From assembly GCA_004557245.1 (NCBI GenBank), contig SFEL01000022.1, forward strand, positions 1-42,454: a stretch of DNA of 42,454 bases, read 5' to 3'. Position numbers and translations under genes: made by a program. Position 1 is the stretch's first letter, and every line of letters begins with the position of its first letter. Under the pieces are notes generated by a model, which saw only the letters and a program-made list of their open reading frames with translations, made no database searches and had not been told where the DNA came from. Positions 1-7,770 of the stretch are shown here, one piece after another. Source of the DNA: Clostridiales bacterium. GTDB taxonomy: Bacteria; Bacillota; Clostridia; Christensenellales; CAG-138.

Positions 1-232
1 CCGCCATACTCCCTTCTTCTCCGGCTACCGTCCTCAGTTCTATTTCCGCACCACCGACGTTACCGGCTCCATCAAGCTGCCCGAGGGCGTTGAGATGGTC
101 ATGCCCGGCGACCACATCACCATGGAGTGCGACCTGATCACCCCCATCGCTATGGACGAAGGTCTCCGCTTCGCTATCCGCGAGGGCGGCCGCACCGTCG
201 CCTCCGGCGTCGTTTCACAGATAATCGAGTAA
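1..232 (+). CDS. tuf: Elongation factor Tu, C-terminal part (5' end outside window)
   Basis: This is the last 76 codons of EF-Tu, the GTPase that delivers aminoacyl-tRNA to the ribosome A site. The codon phase starts at base 2. The visible protein begins RHTPFFSGYRPQFYFRTTDV, which is the EF-Tu domain 3 signature, continues through the conserved GDHITMECDLITPIAM stretch and ends with REGGRTVASGVVSQIIE and a TAA. All of the G domain and domain 2 lie upstream of the window. Codons are strongly biased to C-ending forms (ATC, ACC, TAC), as expected for a very highly expressed gene and unlike the ATA-rich genes further along. A rho-independent terminator follows at 249-284. Confidence 0.97.
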   Translation, partial: RHTPFFSGYRPQFYFRTTDVTGSIKLPEGVEMVMPGDHITMECDLITPIAMDEGLRFAIREGGRTVASGVVSQIIE

Positions 233-248
233 AATCGAGATAACAGCA

Positions 249-284
249 AGCCCCCGACCGCCGAAAGGAAGAGGGGGCTTTTTT
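249..284 (+). terminator. Rho-independent terminator of tuf
   Basis: A stem AGCCCCC (249-255) pairs with GGGGGCT (273-279) and is followed by a run of T. It sits 17 bases after the tuf stop codon. Confidence 0.9.
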
Positions 285-404
285 ATGCCCGAAACTACAT
301 AATTTGCAGATTTTGCGCATTTTTGGTAATGACAAATAAACTTGACTGTGATAAAATGTATACAACACGGAATATAATTATCCGTTTAATTTTACAAAAA
401 AGGG

Positions 405-435
405 TTGACATTGCCATGAGTACGCAGTCTATAAT
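405..435 (+). promoter_or_regulatory. Sigma-A promoter for the LRR surface protein, abutting a tetranucleotide repeat
   Basis: Both hexamers are consensus, TTGACA (405-410) and TATAAT (430-435), but the spacer is 19 bases, two longer than ideal. The expected transcription start, near 442, falls inside the (CAGG) tract that begins at 437. The 233-608 gap between genes otherwise holds this promoter, the repeat and a leader hairpin; I see no gene in it. Confidence 0.75.
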
Positions 436-436
436 T

Positions 437-474
<38 letters not shown>

Positions 475-518
475 TAGTTATGCTCTTTTAGCGACCCTTA
501 AAATAAATAAGTTCATTT

Positions 519-553
519 AATACCGTTATGGGATGACCATGGCGGTATTTTTT
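519..553 (+). terminator. Terminator-like hairpin in the leader of the LRR gene (possible attenuator)
   Basis: AATACCG (519-525) pairs with CGGTATT (543-549), with an inner ATGG/CCAT pairing, and T548-553 follows. It lies between the promoter at 405-435 and the start codon at 609, so full-length mRNA must read through it. It could act as an attenuator or terminate a short leader RNA of about 110 nt. No second promoter is evident between 553 and 609. Confidence 0.55.
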
Positions 554-608
554 GTTATCCAGATTCATTTTACCTGAAAAACAAAAAGAAAGGGAGAAAG
601 ATAAACAA

Positions 609-2234
609 ATGAAAAAATTACTTGCAATTATGCTGGCACTTATCATGGTGCTGGCGATGGTTCCGGCGCTGGCGGAGGGTGAAACGGGAAAAACAGTAGT
701 AATAAATAAAGCTGGAGAAGGCGGCAAAGGCGCTCTAGAAACCACACTTGGTAATAATCCTGTGGGGTTGGATAAGGTCACAACGCTCGTCCTCAAAACT
801 GCCGATGGCGTAATGCTGACCATTGACGACATCACTTATATAAAGAACAACTTTATCGCACTTACCACACTTGACCTGACGGATGCAGATTTTATTGATA
901 ATCAGGGTGATGGCAAAAACGCGAGCAACTGGATTCATCCGTGGAAAAACAACACGAAGGACATTAATCACCAGTTCCCCGATTGTGCGTTTACAGGAAA
1001 TAAAAAATTGGAAACCGTTATCTTCGGCTCCAAAATAAAGAGCATAGGCGCTTACGCCTTTTCCGACTGCACAAACCTGAAGGAAATCAAATTCGTCAAC
1101 AGTTCGCTGGAAGCTATCGATAAGGACGCTTTCAGGAACACAGCTATCACTTACGTTGCGATACCGAACACAGTAAACTGTATGGGCGATGGCGTATTTT
1201 ACGGCACAAAGCTCACTACCGTAAGGCTGCCTGATTCTCTTACAAGATTGTCGTACAGCACATTCGGAAATTGCTCAGAGCTGATATCAGTCGATTTGAA
1301 CAAGATAACAGAAATTGGCGGAGCCGGCAATAGAGCTCCGCAGAATGCCGTATTCTTCAACTGCAATAAATTGAAGGTGCTGAGGCTGCCTGCCACGCTG
1401 GAAACCCTGGGCGGTAGTTATACGTCTCTCGTAACCGGCTGTAGTACCGTTGTTGACTTGACCGCCTGCCCAGCTGTCAAGGTCGGTGATGATGCATTTA
1501 GGATGTTCGTATCGTGGGGCGGAAAGTCGTATAGTGGCTCCGCACTTGTATATGTGCAGAAAGCAACAGAAAACATACCGGTAAAAAATGCGGAGGTAGG
1601 AAATGATAAAGATTTAGTTACCGTTGCTATCACTAACGGCGGTATCTTCCCGACTGTGACTCAGTTCAGCGCAAACCAGCTTGCCACGCCGGAAAGGCCG
1701 GGCTATAATTTCGAGGGGTGGTATACAAATGCAGATTTCAGTGGCAATCTCGTAACCACGGTTGAAGAAGCCGGCGGCACCTACTACGCCAAGTGGACTG
1801 CTCCCCAAGTCGAGTTCCTACCCGGCGATGGCAGAGGAGTAATGCCCGGCGCAAACCTTGACGCGAATAATACTCTCATCTTCCCCGCCTGCACCTTTAC
1901 CGCCCCTGCCAATAAGGAGTTTGCAGGGTGGAAGATAACAAAGCCGGAAGGTGATACCGCATTGTATCAGCCCGGTGACAGCAAGACCTTTACTAATACG
2001 AATACGGGATACTATATTGACGTTGAAGTTACGCCGGATGTGAGTAATAGATATGAAGATAAAATTATCGTTACCGCACAGTGGCGGGCAATACAGCAGC
2101 AGCCCAGCGGCGGCGGTAATGGCGGCGGGTACTACTACCCCACCACCACCCCCGTCCCCGTGATAGTCATACCCCCCAAGACCGGCGATATGACGGTTTG
2201 GCAGAGCATACTGCATTTCTTAGGGATAAGGTAA
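609..2234 (+). CDS. Secreted leucine-rich-repeat (BspA type) surface protein with InlB-like repeat and PKTGD-type C-terminus
   Basis: A 541-residue exported protein. Residues 1-22 are a clear signal peptide (MKKLLAIMLALIMVLAMVPA then ALAEG). Residues of about 60-300 carry treponemal-type leucine-rich repeats, recognisable as repeated 'L..I.F...sl..I...AF....t' units. About 355-400 is a Listeria-Bacteroides (InlB B) repeat around RPGYNFEGWYTN and YYAKWT, followed by a second less regular copy. The tail is a Gly-rich and Pro/Thr-rich linker, then PPKTGD and a short hydrophobic stretch ending LGIR, which resembles a sortase signal but is not a canonical LPxTG. I chose the ATG at 609 because it begins the signal peptide and follows a GGGAGAAAG ribosome site; an in-frame ATG at 552 would bury the signal. 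The gene is visibly less GC-rich than its neighbours. Role is probably adhesion or host/cell contact; the ligand is unknown. Expression is probably governed by the repeat-bearing promoter at 405-474. Confidence 0.85.
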   Translation: MKKLLAIMLALIMVLAMVPALAEGETGKTVVINKAGEGGKGALETTLGNNPVGLDKVTTLVLKTADGVMLTIDDITYIKNNFIALTTLDLTDADFIDNQGDGKNASNWIHPWKNNTKDINHQFPDCAFTGNKKLETVIFGSKIKSIGAYAFSDCTNLKEIKFVNSSLEAIDKDAFRNTAITYVAIPNTVNCMGDGVFYGTKLTTVRLPDSLTRLSYSTFGNCSELISVDLNKITEIGGAGNRAPQNAVFFNCNKLKVLRLPATLETLGGSYTSLVTGCSTVVDLTACPAVKVGDDAFRMFVSWGGKSYSGSALVYVQKATENIPVKNAEVGNDKDLVTVAITNGGIFPTVTQFSANQLATPERPGYNFEGWYTNADFSGNLVTTVEEAGGTYYAKWTAPQVEFLPGDGRGVMPGANLDANNTLIFPACTFTAPANKEFAGWKITKPEGDTALYQPGDSKTFTNTNTGYYIDVEVTPDVSNRYEDKIIVTAQWRAIQQQPSGGGNGGGYYYPTTTPVPVIVIPPKTGDMTVWQSILHFLGIR

Positions 2235-2251
2235 ATAAATAAGCGGACGAA

Positions 2252-2276
2252 AAAGCCCCCGCAATGCGGGGGCTTT
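2252..2276. terminator. Bidirectional terminator between the LRR gene and the DUF1292 gene
   Basis: An 11-bp perfect stem AAAGCCCCCGC (2252-2262) / GCGGGGGCTTT (2266-2276) with loop AAT. On the minus strand the stem is followed by further T residues, so it can serve both convergent genes. Confidence 0.88.
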
Positions 2277-2292
2277 GGTGTTATATCAGGCT

Positions 2293-2577
2293 TTACTGCT
2301 CAAACTGGAACTCGCCGGCGTTCTTTTCCATGAAGAGGTTGAAAACGGCGTTGAGTATTTCCTCGTCGTCCACGCCCTGAAGCATGTCCTCCTCGTTGTC
2401 CTCCTCGGCCTCCAGAAGCTCTAAGATGACCGCCTCGGGCGAGTCTGATTCGTCATCGACCGGCAGCATGACTACGTACTCATGCTCCTTGTAGGGCACT
2501 ATATCCAGCACCTCAAAGTCCACATCGCTGCCGTCGGAATCGGTAAGGGTTATGACGTTGGTGTATTCCTCCTGCAT
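2293..2577 (-). CDS. DUF1292 family small acidic protein
   Basis: A 94-residue, highly acidic protein that fits the DUF1292 family found throughout Firmicutes. Family hallmarks visible here are the N-terminal 'ITLTDSDGSDVDFEVLDI' strand region, the 'YKEHEYVVMLPVDD' core and a Glu/Asp-rich C-terminal half ending in 'LNAVFNLFMEK'. The biochemical function of the family is not established. In many Clostridia DUF1292 genes lie next to yrrK/alaS genes, but here it follows fba with an 11-base gap, so it is probably cotranscribed with fba from the promoter at 3620-3647. Confidence 0.88.
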   Translation of the reverse strand: MQEEYTNVITLTDSDGSDVDFEVLDIVPYKEHEYVVMLPVDDESDSPEAVILELLEAEEDNEEDMLQGVDDEEILNAVFNLFMEKNAGEFQFEQ

Positions 2578-2588
2578 GGCTACGCTCT

Positions 2589-3572
2589 TTAAGCCTTTCC
2601 GTCGCAGCCCAGAACGTCTACCAGCTTGTGCTCTACCATGGACTTGATGGCGGCACGGGCGGGCTTCAGATACTGGCGGGGATCAAAGTGATCCGGGTGC
2701 TCGTTGAAGTACTGGCGAATGCAGGCGGTCATGGCAAGGCGCAGGTCGGAGTCGATATTGATCTTGCAGACCGCGCCCTCGGCCGCTTTGCGGAGCTGCT
2801 CCTCGGGGATGCCCACTGCATCGGGCATCTTGCCGCCGTTTTCGTTGATTATCTTAACGAATTCCTGAGGCACAGAGGAAGAACCATGAAGCACGATGGG
2901 GAAGCCGGGCAGACGCTTTGCCACTTCGTCCAGTATATCGAAGCGGAGTGGAGGGGGTACCAGTATGCCCTTTTCGTTGCGGGTACACTGGGCGGCGGTG
3001 AACTTGTATGCGCCGTGGCTGGTGCCGATGGCTATGGCCAGAGAGTCTACGCCGGTGCGGTTGACGAATTCCTCCACCTCGTCGGGACGGGTGTAGGAGG
3101 AATCCTCGGCGGATACCTTTACCTCGTCCTCAACGCCTGCAAGGGTGCCAAGCTCGCCCTCTACCACTACGCCGTGATCATGGGCATACTCGACTACCTG
3201 GCGGGTCAGGGCGATGTTGTCCTCGAAGGATTTGGAGGAACCGTCTATCATGACGGAGGTAAAGCCGCCGTCTATGCAGCTCTTGCAAAGCTCGAAGGTA
3301 TCGCCGTGGTCGAGATGCACGACAATGGGAAGGTCAAAGCCCGCAGACTGCTCGGCGTCTTCAATAGCGGCCTCGATGAGCTTCATCAGGTATACGTGCT
3401 TGGCGTAGGCGCGTGCGCCCTTGGAGACCTGAAGGATCAGAGGAGCGCGCTTTTCAATAGCGGCCTCGGTGATGCCCTGAATGATCTCCATGTTGTTGAC
3501 GTTAAAGGCGCCGATGGCGTAACCGCCATTGTAGGCCTTTTTAAACATTTCAGTACTCGTTACAAGTGCCAT
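2589..3572 (-). CDS. fba: Class II fructose-1,6-bisphosphate aldolase
   Basis: A 327-residue zinc-dependent aldolase that cleaves fructose 1,6-bisphosphate into DHAP and glyceraldehyde 3-phosphate in glycolysis. Family motifs are visible: VHLDHGD near residue 85 (catalytic Asp and a Zn-ligand His), 'VEGELGTLAG' near 140, 'GTSHGAYKF' near 185 and 'VLHGSSSVP' near 230, which provide the other Zn-ligand histidines and the phosphate loop. Length is normal for the family. The start is supported by a ribosome site (AAAAGGAGA) just upstream. C-ending codons dominate, in line with high expression. It is probably transcribed from the promoter at 3620-3647 together with the downstream DUF1292 gene. Confidence 0.97.
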   Translation of the reverse strand: MALVTSTEMFKKAYNGGYAIGAFNVNNMEIIQGITEAAIEKRAPLILQVSKGARAYAKHVYLMKLIEAAIEDAEQSAGFDLPIVVHLDHGDTFELCKSCIDGGFTSVMIDGSSKSFEDNIALTRQVVEYAHDHGVVVEGELGTLAGVEDEVKVSAEDSSYTRPDEVEEFVNRTGVDSLAIAIGTSHGAYKFTAAQCTRNEKGILVPPPLRFDILDEVAKRLPGFPIVLHGSSSVPQEFVKIINENGGKMPDAVGIPEEQLRKAAEGAVCKINIDSDLRLAMTACIRQYFNEHPDHFDPRQYLKPARAAIKSMVEHKLVDVLGCDGKA

Positions 3573-3619
3573 TCTATTATCTCCTTTTCAAAAAAGTGTA
3601 TAAAACTTCAACACTAAAT

Positions 3620-3647
3620 ATTATATCCCTAAAAAAGTATGTTTCAA
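3620..3647 (-). promoter_or_regulatory. Sigma-A promoter for fba
   Basis: On the minus strand TTGAAA (3642-3647), a 16-base spacer and a perfect TATAAT (3620-3625) lie about 48 bases upstream of the fba start. Confidence 0.75.
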
Positions 3648-3685
3648 TAGTGTCAAAGCCGGTTTTTAGAAAATGCATATTAGAA

Positions 3686-3714
3686 TTGTAGATAGCTGGT
3701 GCTTGGGGTATAAT
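3686..3714 (+). promoter_or_regulatory. Sigma-A promoter for the glycosyltransferase gene
   Basis: TTGTAG (3686-3691), 17-base spacer, TATAAT (3709-3714). It is 46 bases upstream of the start codon at 3760 and argues against an earlier in-frame ATG at 3673, which would lie upstream of the transcript. Confidence 0.75.
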
Positions 3715-3759
3715 AACAAACAGGTAATATATGCCAAAAACAGGCCGAAAGGAAAGAAA

Positions 3760-4680
3760 ATGGAAAAGCTTTTATCGCTGGTTGTACCGGCATTCAACGA
3801 GGAAGAGGCAATGGAGCAGTCCTTTGAGAGGACGTACAGGGCCATGAGCTCCATAGGCTATCCCTTTGAGATAATCTACATAGACGACGGCAGCAGGGAC
3901 AGGACATGGGAAATAATATCCCGCCTTGCCAGGGAGCACGAAGAGGTTAAGGCGCTGCGATTCTCAAGGAATTTCGGCCATCAGCTGGCGGTTACCGCCG
4001 GCATGGACGAAGCGAAGGGCGACGCGGTGATAATCATGGACGCTGATTTGCAGGACCCTCCGGAGGTCATTGCCGATATGGTGAAGGCGTGGGAGCAGGG
4101 CGCCGATATAGCCTACGGCAAGCGAATGCACCGCAAGGGAGAGACTGCCGCAAAGAAGTTTACCGCATGGTGCTATTACAGGCTGCTGAACTTCATGAGC
4201 GCGTATCCGATACCCTTGGATACAGGCGATTTCCGGCTTCTCGACAAGGCCGTTGCGGATGAATTCAAGGTGCTCAGGGAGCACAACAGGTTCCTTAGGG
4301 GAATGAGCGCGTGGCTGGGCTATAACGCTGTTCCTGTGGAGTACGTCCGTGAGGAGAGGTGTGCCGGCAAGACGAAGTACACTCTTAAGAAGATGCTCAG
4401 GCTTGCCGCGGACGGCATATTCGGCTTTTCCTCAAAGCCGCTGACGCTTATAGGCTGGACGGGCATGGCAGTGGTCTGCATAGCCTTGCTTGGGCTTATG
4501 GCTACCATAGTCTGTTCCGCCGTAACAGGCGTTCCGGGGTGGCTCTGGGCAGTGTGCGGGTTAGTACTGCTGGACGGTGTGATACTATGCGCTATGGGCG
4601 TGCAGGGGGCTTATACGCAGCGTATTTACGACGAGGTAAAGGGCAGGCCCCTTTATATAATCAAAGAAAAGCAAAACTAA
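3760..4680 (+). CDS. Membrane-anchored family 2 glycosyltransferase (DPM1/GtrB type)
   Basis: A 306-residue GT2 enzyme. The N-terminal catalytic domain has the starting strand LSLVVPAFNEEEA, the nucleotide-binding 'IIYIDDGSRDRT' near residue 40 and the metal-binding 'IIMDADLQDPPEV' near 90, both typical of polyprenyl-phosphate glycosyltransferases. The C-terminus has two transmembrane helices (about residues 225-250 and 262-285), matching the GtrB/CsbB/YkoT group that transfers a sugar from a nucleotide donor to undecaprenyl phosphate at the inner face of the membrane. The start was chosen by the AAAGGAAAG ribosome site and the promoter position. No flippase or acceptor-modifying partner is adjacent, so the sugar and final target are not known. 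Confidence 0.9.
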   Translation: MEKLLSLVVPAFNEEEAMEQSFERTYRAMSSIGYPFEIIYIDDGSRDRTWEIISRLAREHEEVKALRFSRNFGHQLAVTAGMDEAKGDAVIIMDADLQDPPEVIADMVKAWEQGADIAYGKRMHRKGETAAKKFTAWCYYRLLNFMSAYPIPLDTGDFRLLDKAVADEFKVLREHNRFLRGMSAWLGYNAVPVEYVREERCAGKTKYTLKKMLRLAADGIFGFSSKPLTLIGWTGMAVVCIALLGLMATIVCSAVTGVPGWLWAVCGLVLLDGVILCAMGVQGAYTQRIYDEVKGRPLYIIKEKQN

Positions 4681-4716
4681 GCTGTTCAAATGTATTTGAG
4701 AGGAAGGTAAAGAAAG

Positions 4717-5829
4717 ATGACGGACCCAAGGATCAAGACACTTGCAAAAAACCTTATAGGCTTTTCCTGCGCCATAAAGCCCGGCGAAAAGATACTTATC
4801 GAGGGCAACGGCGAATGTACGGAGCTGGTAAAGGCGCTGGTCAAGGAGACCTACGCGGTGGGCGGCCTGCCCTTTGTATGGACAAAGAAGCCCGAGGTCA
4901 GCCGGGAGCTGGCACTTGGCGCAACAAAGGAGCAGCAGGAGCTAATGGCCAGGATAGACTGTGAGCTGATGCGCAACATGGACGCGTATATCGGCATTGG
5001 CGCGAAGCTCAACACTAACGAGATGTCCGACGTGCCGGGGGATAAGCTGGCCCTCATAAGCGCCGTATACGGCAGACCGCTGAACAATATTCGCATACCC
5101 AATACCAAGTGGTGCGTGCTGCGCTATCCCAATCCCAATTTTGCCCAGATGGCAGGCATGAGCACCGAGGCCTTTGAGGATTTCTATTTTAACGTGTGCA
5201 ACCTTGACTATTCCAAGATGGACAGGGCGATGGAGCCACTGAAGGAGCTCATGGAAAAGACCGACAGGGTGCATATCGTCGGTCCCGGCACAGACCTCTG
5301 CTTCTCCATAAAGGGATTGCCCGCCATCAAGTGCTCCGGCCAGATGAACATTCCGGACGGCGAGATATATACCGCTCCTGTAGACGGCAGCGTAGAGGGA
5401 ACAATAACCTACAACACCCCCTCCATAATGGACGGCTTTACATATGAGAACGTCAGCTTGACCTTCAAAAACGGCCGCATAGTTGAGGCTACCTCCAACG
5501 ACAACGAGCGCATAAAGGCCGTATTTGACAGGGACGCGGGCGCGCGGGGCGTGGGCGAATTCGCTATAGGCGTGAACCCCTTTGTCACCTTCCCCATGAA
5601 GGACACCCTCTTCGACGAGAAAATATCCGGATCCTTCCACTTTACCCCGGGCTGCTGCTACGACGACTGCAACAACGGCAATAAGTCCTGCATACACTGG
5701 GATCTTGTGTGCATACAGACACCCGAATACGGCGGCGGCGAGATGTACTTCGACGACGTGCTGATCCGCAAGGACGGCCGGTTTGTACTGCCCGAGCTGG
5801 ATTGCCTCAACCCCGAGAACCTTAAATAA
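4717..5829 (+). CDS. M29 family metallo-aminopeptidase
   Basis: A 370-residue aminopeptidase of the thermophilic metalloprotease family (AmpS/AmpT/PepS). It removes N-terminal residues from peptides in the cytoplasm using two metal ions. The family's metal-ligand order E-E-H-Y-H-D can be followed: 'PDGEIYTAPV' near residue 220, 'GVGEFAIGVNP' near 280, 'GSFHFTPGCCYD' near 305 and 'CIHWDLVC' near 328. The N-terminal half contains the usual 'ikpGEkiLIEG' entry. Start is supported by a GAGAGGAAGG site. It follows the glycosyltransferase by 36 bases and precedes a kinase-like gene by 15, so the three are likely cotranscribed, although no functional link is obvious. Confidence 0.93.
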   Translation: MTDPRIKTLAKNLIGFSCAIKPGEKILIEGNGECTELVKALVKETYAVGGLPFVWTKKPEVSRELALGATKEQQELMARIDCELMRNMDAYIGIGAKLNTNEMSDVPGDKLALISAVYGRPLNNIRIPNTKWCVLRYPNPNFAQMAGMSTEAFEDFYFNVCNLDYSKMDRAMEPLKELMEKTDRVHIVGPGTDLCFSIKGLPAIKCSGQMNIPDGEIYTAPVDGSVEGTITYNTPSIMDGFTYENVSLTFKNGRIVEATSNDNERIKAVFDRDAGARGVGEFAIGVNPFVTFPMKDTLFDEKISGSFHFTPGCCYDDCNNGNKSCIHWDLVCIQTPEYGGGEMYFDDVLIRKDGRFVLPELDCLNPENLK

Positions 5830-5844
5830 CAATAACGGGAACAT

Positions 5845-6432
5845 ATGGATAAAAACGACCTCAAAGCCGAGATACGCAGGCTTTTAAACGAAAAGGGAGC
5901 TGTTGTCGTGGCCATAGACGGCAACAGCGCTTCGGGAAAAACCACCCTGGCGGAGGAGCTCCGGGAGGAGTTCTCCGCCAGGGTTTTCCACTGTGACGAT
6001 TATTTCCTCCAACCTTACCAACGCACTGAACAACGTCTTAACGAAACCGGCGGCAACTTTGACAGGGAGAGATTTCGGAAAGAAGTGGCGGAACCCGCAA
6101 GACTGCACAGGGACGCGGAATGCCGCAAATATTTTTGCAGGACAGGCGAACTGTCCGCTGCATTTACGGTAAAATTTACCTCGCTGACAGTCATAGAAGG
6201 CAGTTATAGCCTGCACCCATATTTGGGAGAATACTATGATATAGCGGTATTTGTATCGGTAGATCCCAAGGAGCAGAGCAGGCGCATTCTTCAAAGGAAC
6301 GGTCCTGACATGCATAGGCGCTTTATGCGGGAATGGGTGCCTATGGAAAACAGATACTTCGAGGAGATGTGCATAAGAGAAAAGTGCGGCTTTGATATAA
6401 GCTTAAATTATAGAGAGGAGGCTCGCCAGTAG
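5845..6432 (+). CDS. Uridine kinase-like P-loop NTPase
   Basis: A 195-residue protein with a Walker A motif GNSASGKTT at about residues 28-36, a 'VFHCDDYFLQP' strand near 50 that corresponds to the substrate-binding Asp-Asp of uridine kinases, and 'LTVIEGSYSLHPYLGEYYD' near 118, the Walker B-like region. These place it in the uridine kinase/phosphoribulokinase-like superfamily, where it would phosphorylate a small nucleoside or related hydroxyl compound with ATP. Clostridial relatives are usually annotated only as uridine kinase or AAA family ATPase; the substrate is not evident. It follows the aminopeptidase by 15 bases and precedes gap after a 140-base gap that carries a promoter. Confidence 0.8.
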   Translation: MDKNDLKAEIRRLLNEKGAVVVAIDGNSASGKTTLAEELREEFSARVFHCDDYFLQPYQRTEQRLNETGGNFDRERFRKEVAEPARLHRDAECRKYFCRTGELSAAFTVKFTSLTVIEGSYSLHPYLGEYYDIAVFVSVDPKEQSRRILQRNGPDMHRRFMREWVPMENRYFEEMCIREKCGFDISLNYREEARQ

Positions 6433-6457
6433 AAAATGCAGTTTCGCTAAAATCCTC

Positions 6458-6486
6458 TTGCAAACCTCAAAAAAATAGAATATTAT
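6458..6486 (+). promoter_or_regulatory. Putative sigma-A promoter for gap
   Basis: TTGCAA (6458-6463), 17-base spacer and TATTAT (6481-6486); an overlapping TATAAT (6484-6489) could serve as the -10 with a 20-base spacer. It lies about 87 bases upstream of the gap start. Confidence 0.55.
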
Positions 6487-6572
6487 AATAAGCGTTGGTT
6501 AATTTATTGTCAACTATCGGCCCAATAAGCCGATTTTATAAATTTAAAAATTTAAACGGAGGAAATATTACA

Positions 6573-7586
6573 ATGTCAGTAAAAGTGGGCATTAACGGTT
6601 TCGGCCGTATCGGCAGTCTGGCTTTCCGCGCCGCTGTTGAAAACGATAACGTAGAAGTAGTGGGCATCAACGATCCCTTCATAGCACTGGATTATATGGG
6701 CTATATGCTCAAGTATGATACCGTCCATGGCCGTTTTAAGGGCACCATAGACGTACAGGGAGACAAGCTGGTGGTAAACGGCAAGTCCATTTCCGTATAC
6801 TCCTGCATGAACGCGGCGGATATCCCCTGGACCGAGTGCGGCGCAGAGTATATCCTTGAGTGCAGCGGTATCAACACCACCATCGAGCGCGCTTCCGAGC
6901 ACCTGAAGGCAGGCGCGAAGAAGGTCGTCATCTCCGCCCCCAGCAAGGACGCCCCCATGTTCGTAATGGGCGTAAACCATGACACCTACACCAAGGACAT
7001 GACGGTTGTTTCCAACGCATCCTGCACCACCAACTGTCTGGCTCCTCTTGCCAAGGTAATCAACGACAACTTCGGCATCGTAGAGGGCCTCATGACTACC
7101 GTTCATTCTATCACCGCCACCCAGAAGACCGTAGACGGCGCCTCCAAGAAGGATTGGCGCGGCGGCCGTGCGGCGGCACACAATATTATCCCCAGCTCCA
7201 CCGGCGCTGCCAAGGCCGTGGGCAAGGTCATTCCTGCCCTCAACGGCAAGCTCACCGGCATGTCCATGCGCGTACCTACTCCCGACGTATCCGTTGTAGA
7301 CCTTACCTGCCGCCTGGAGAAGGCCGCTACCTACGATGAGATCAAGGCCGCCATGAAGGCTGCTTCCGAGAGCGACCGTTTCAAGGGCATCATAGATTAC
7401 ACCGAGGACAAGGTAGTATCCTCCGACTTCTATCATGATCCCCATACCTGCATCTTCGATGCAGACGCAGGCATTGCCCTGAACGACCACTTCGTAAAGC
7501 TGGTTGCCTGGTACGACAACGAGTGGGGTTATTCCAACAAGCTGGTCAACCTCTGCGAGCACATGGCCGAGGTAGACGCAAAGTAA
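6573..7586 (+). CDS. gap: Glyceraldehyde-3-phosphate dehydrogenase, type I
   Basis: A 337-residue NAD-dependent glycolytic enzyme converting glyceraldehyde 3-phosphate, phosphate and NAD+ to 1,3-bisphosphoglycerate. The N-terminus VGINGFGRIGS is the dinucleotide-binding loop. The catalytic cysteine is Cys151 in SNASCTTNC, the partner histidine lies in 'VHSITATQKTVDG', and the C-terminal 'WYDNEWGYSNK' is the family signature. I place the start at 6573 because it follows the ribosome site GGAGG at 6558-6562 and begins exactly at the Rossmann strand; the in-frame ATG at 6495 lies too close to the promoter. Strong C-ending codon bias marks high expression. It stands alone with its own promoter and terminator. 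Confidence 0.98.
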   Translation: MSVKVGINGFGRIGSLAFRAAVENDNVEVVGINDPFIALDYMGYMLKYDTVHGRFKGTIDVQGDKLVVNGKSISVYSCMNAADIPWTECGAEYILECSGINTTIERASEHLKAGAKKVVISAPSKDAPMFVMGVNHDTYTKDMTVVSNASCTTNCLAPLAKVINDNFGIVEGLMTTVHSITATQKTVDGASKKDWRGGRAAAHNIIPSSTGAAKAVGKVIPALNGKLTGMSMRVPTPDVSVVDLTCRLEKAATYDEIKAAMKAASESDRFKGIIDYTEDKVVSSDFYHDPHTCIFDADAGIALNDHFVKLVAWYDNEWGYSNKLVNLCEHMAEVDAK

Positions 7587-7632
7587 CCTCAAATAAATTT
7601 GCCCCCACGATTTAGGCGGTGAACCGCCGATG

Positions 7633-7668
7633 AATACCCCCTGCCCATGCGGACAGGGGATATTTTTT
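7633..7668 (+). terminator. Rho-independent terminator of gap
   Basis: CCCCTG (7638-7643) pairs with CAGGGG (7654-7659), extended by AATA/TATT with one mismatch, then a run of T. It is 47 bases downstream of the gap stop. Confidence 0.85.
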
Positions 7669-7770
7669 CGCCGGGGCTTTTATGTGTTTAGACCTTTTGC
7701 TATAATAACTATAGAAAGATACTTTTAAGTTTTGGTTCTTAAAAATAATATTTTATTGGAGCATACTTAT

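Noticed and set aside
4539..4964. Open frame overlapping the glycosyltransferase end and the aminopeptidase start
   Set aside because: It is an out-of-frame read of two clear genes, rich in Arg and Gly and without a ribosome site.
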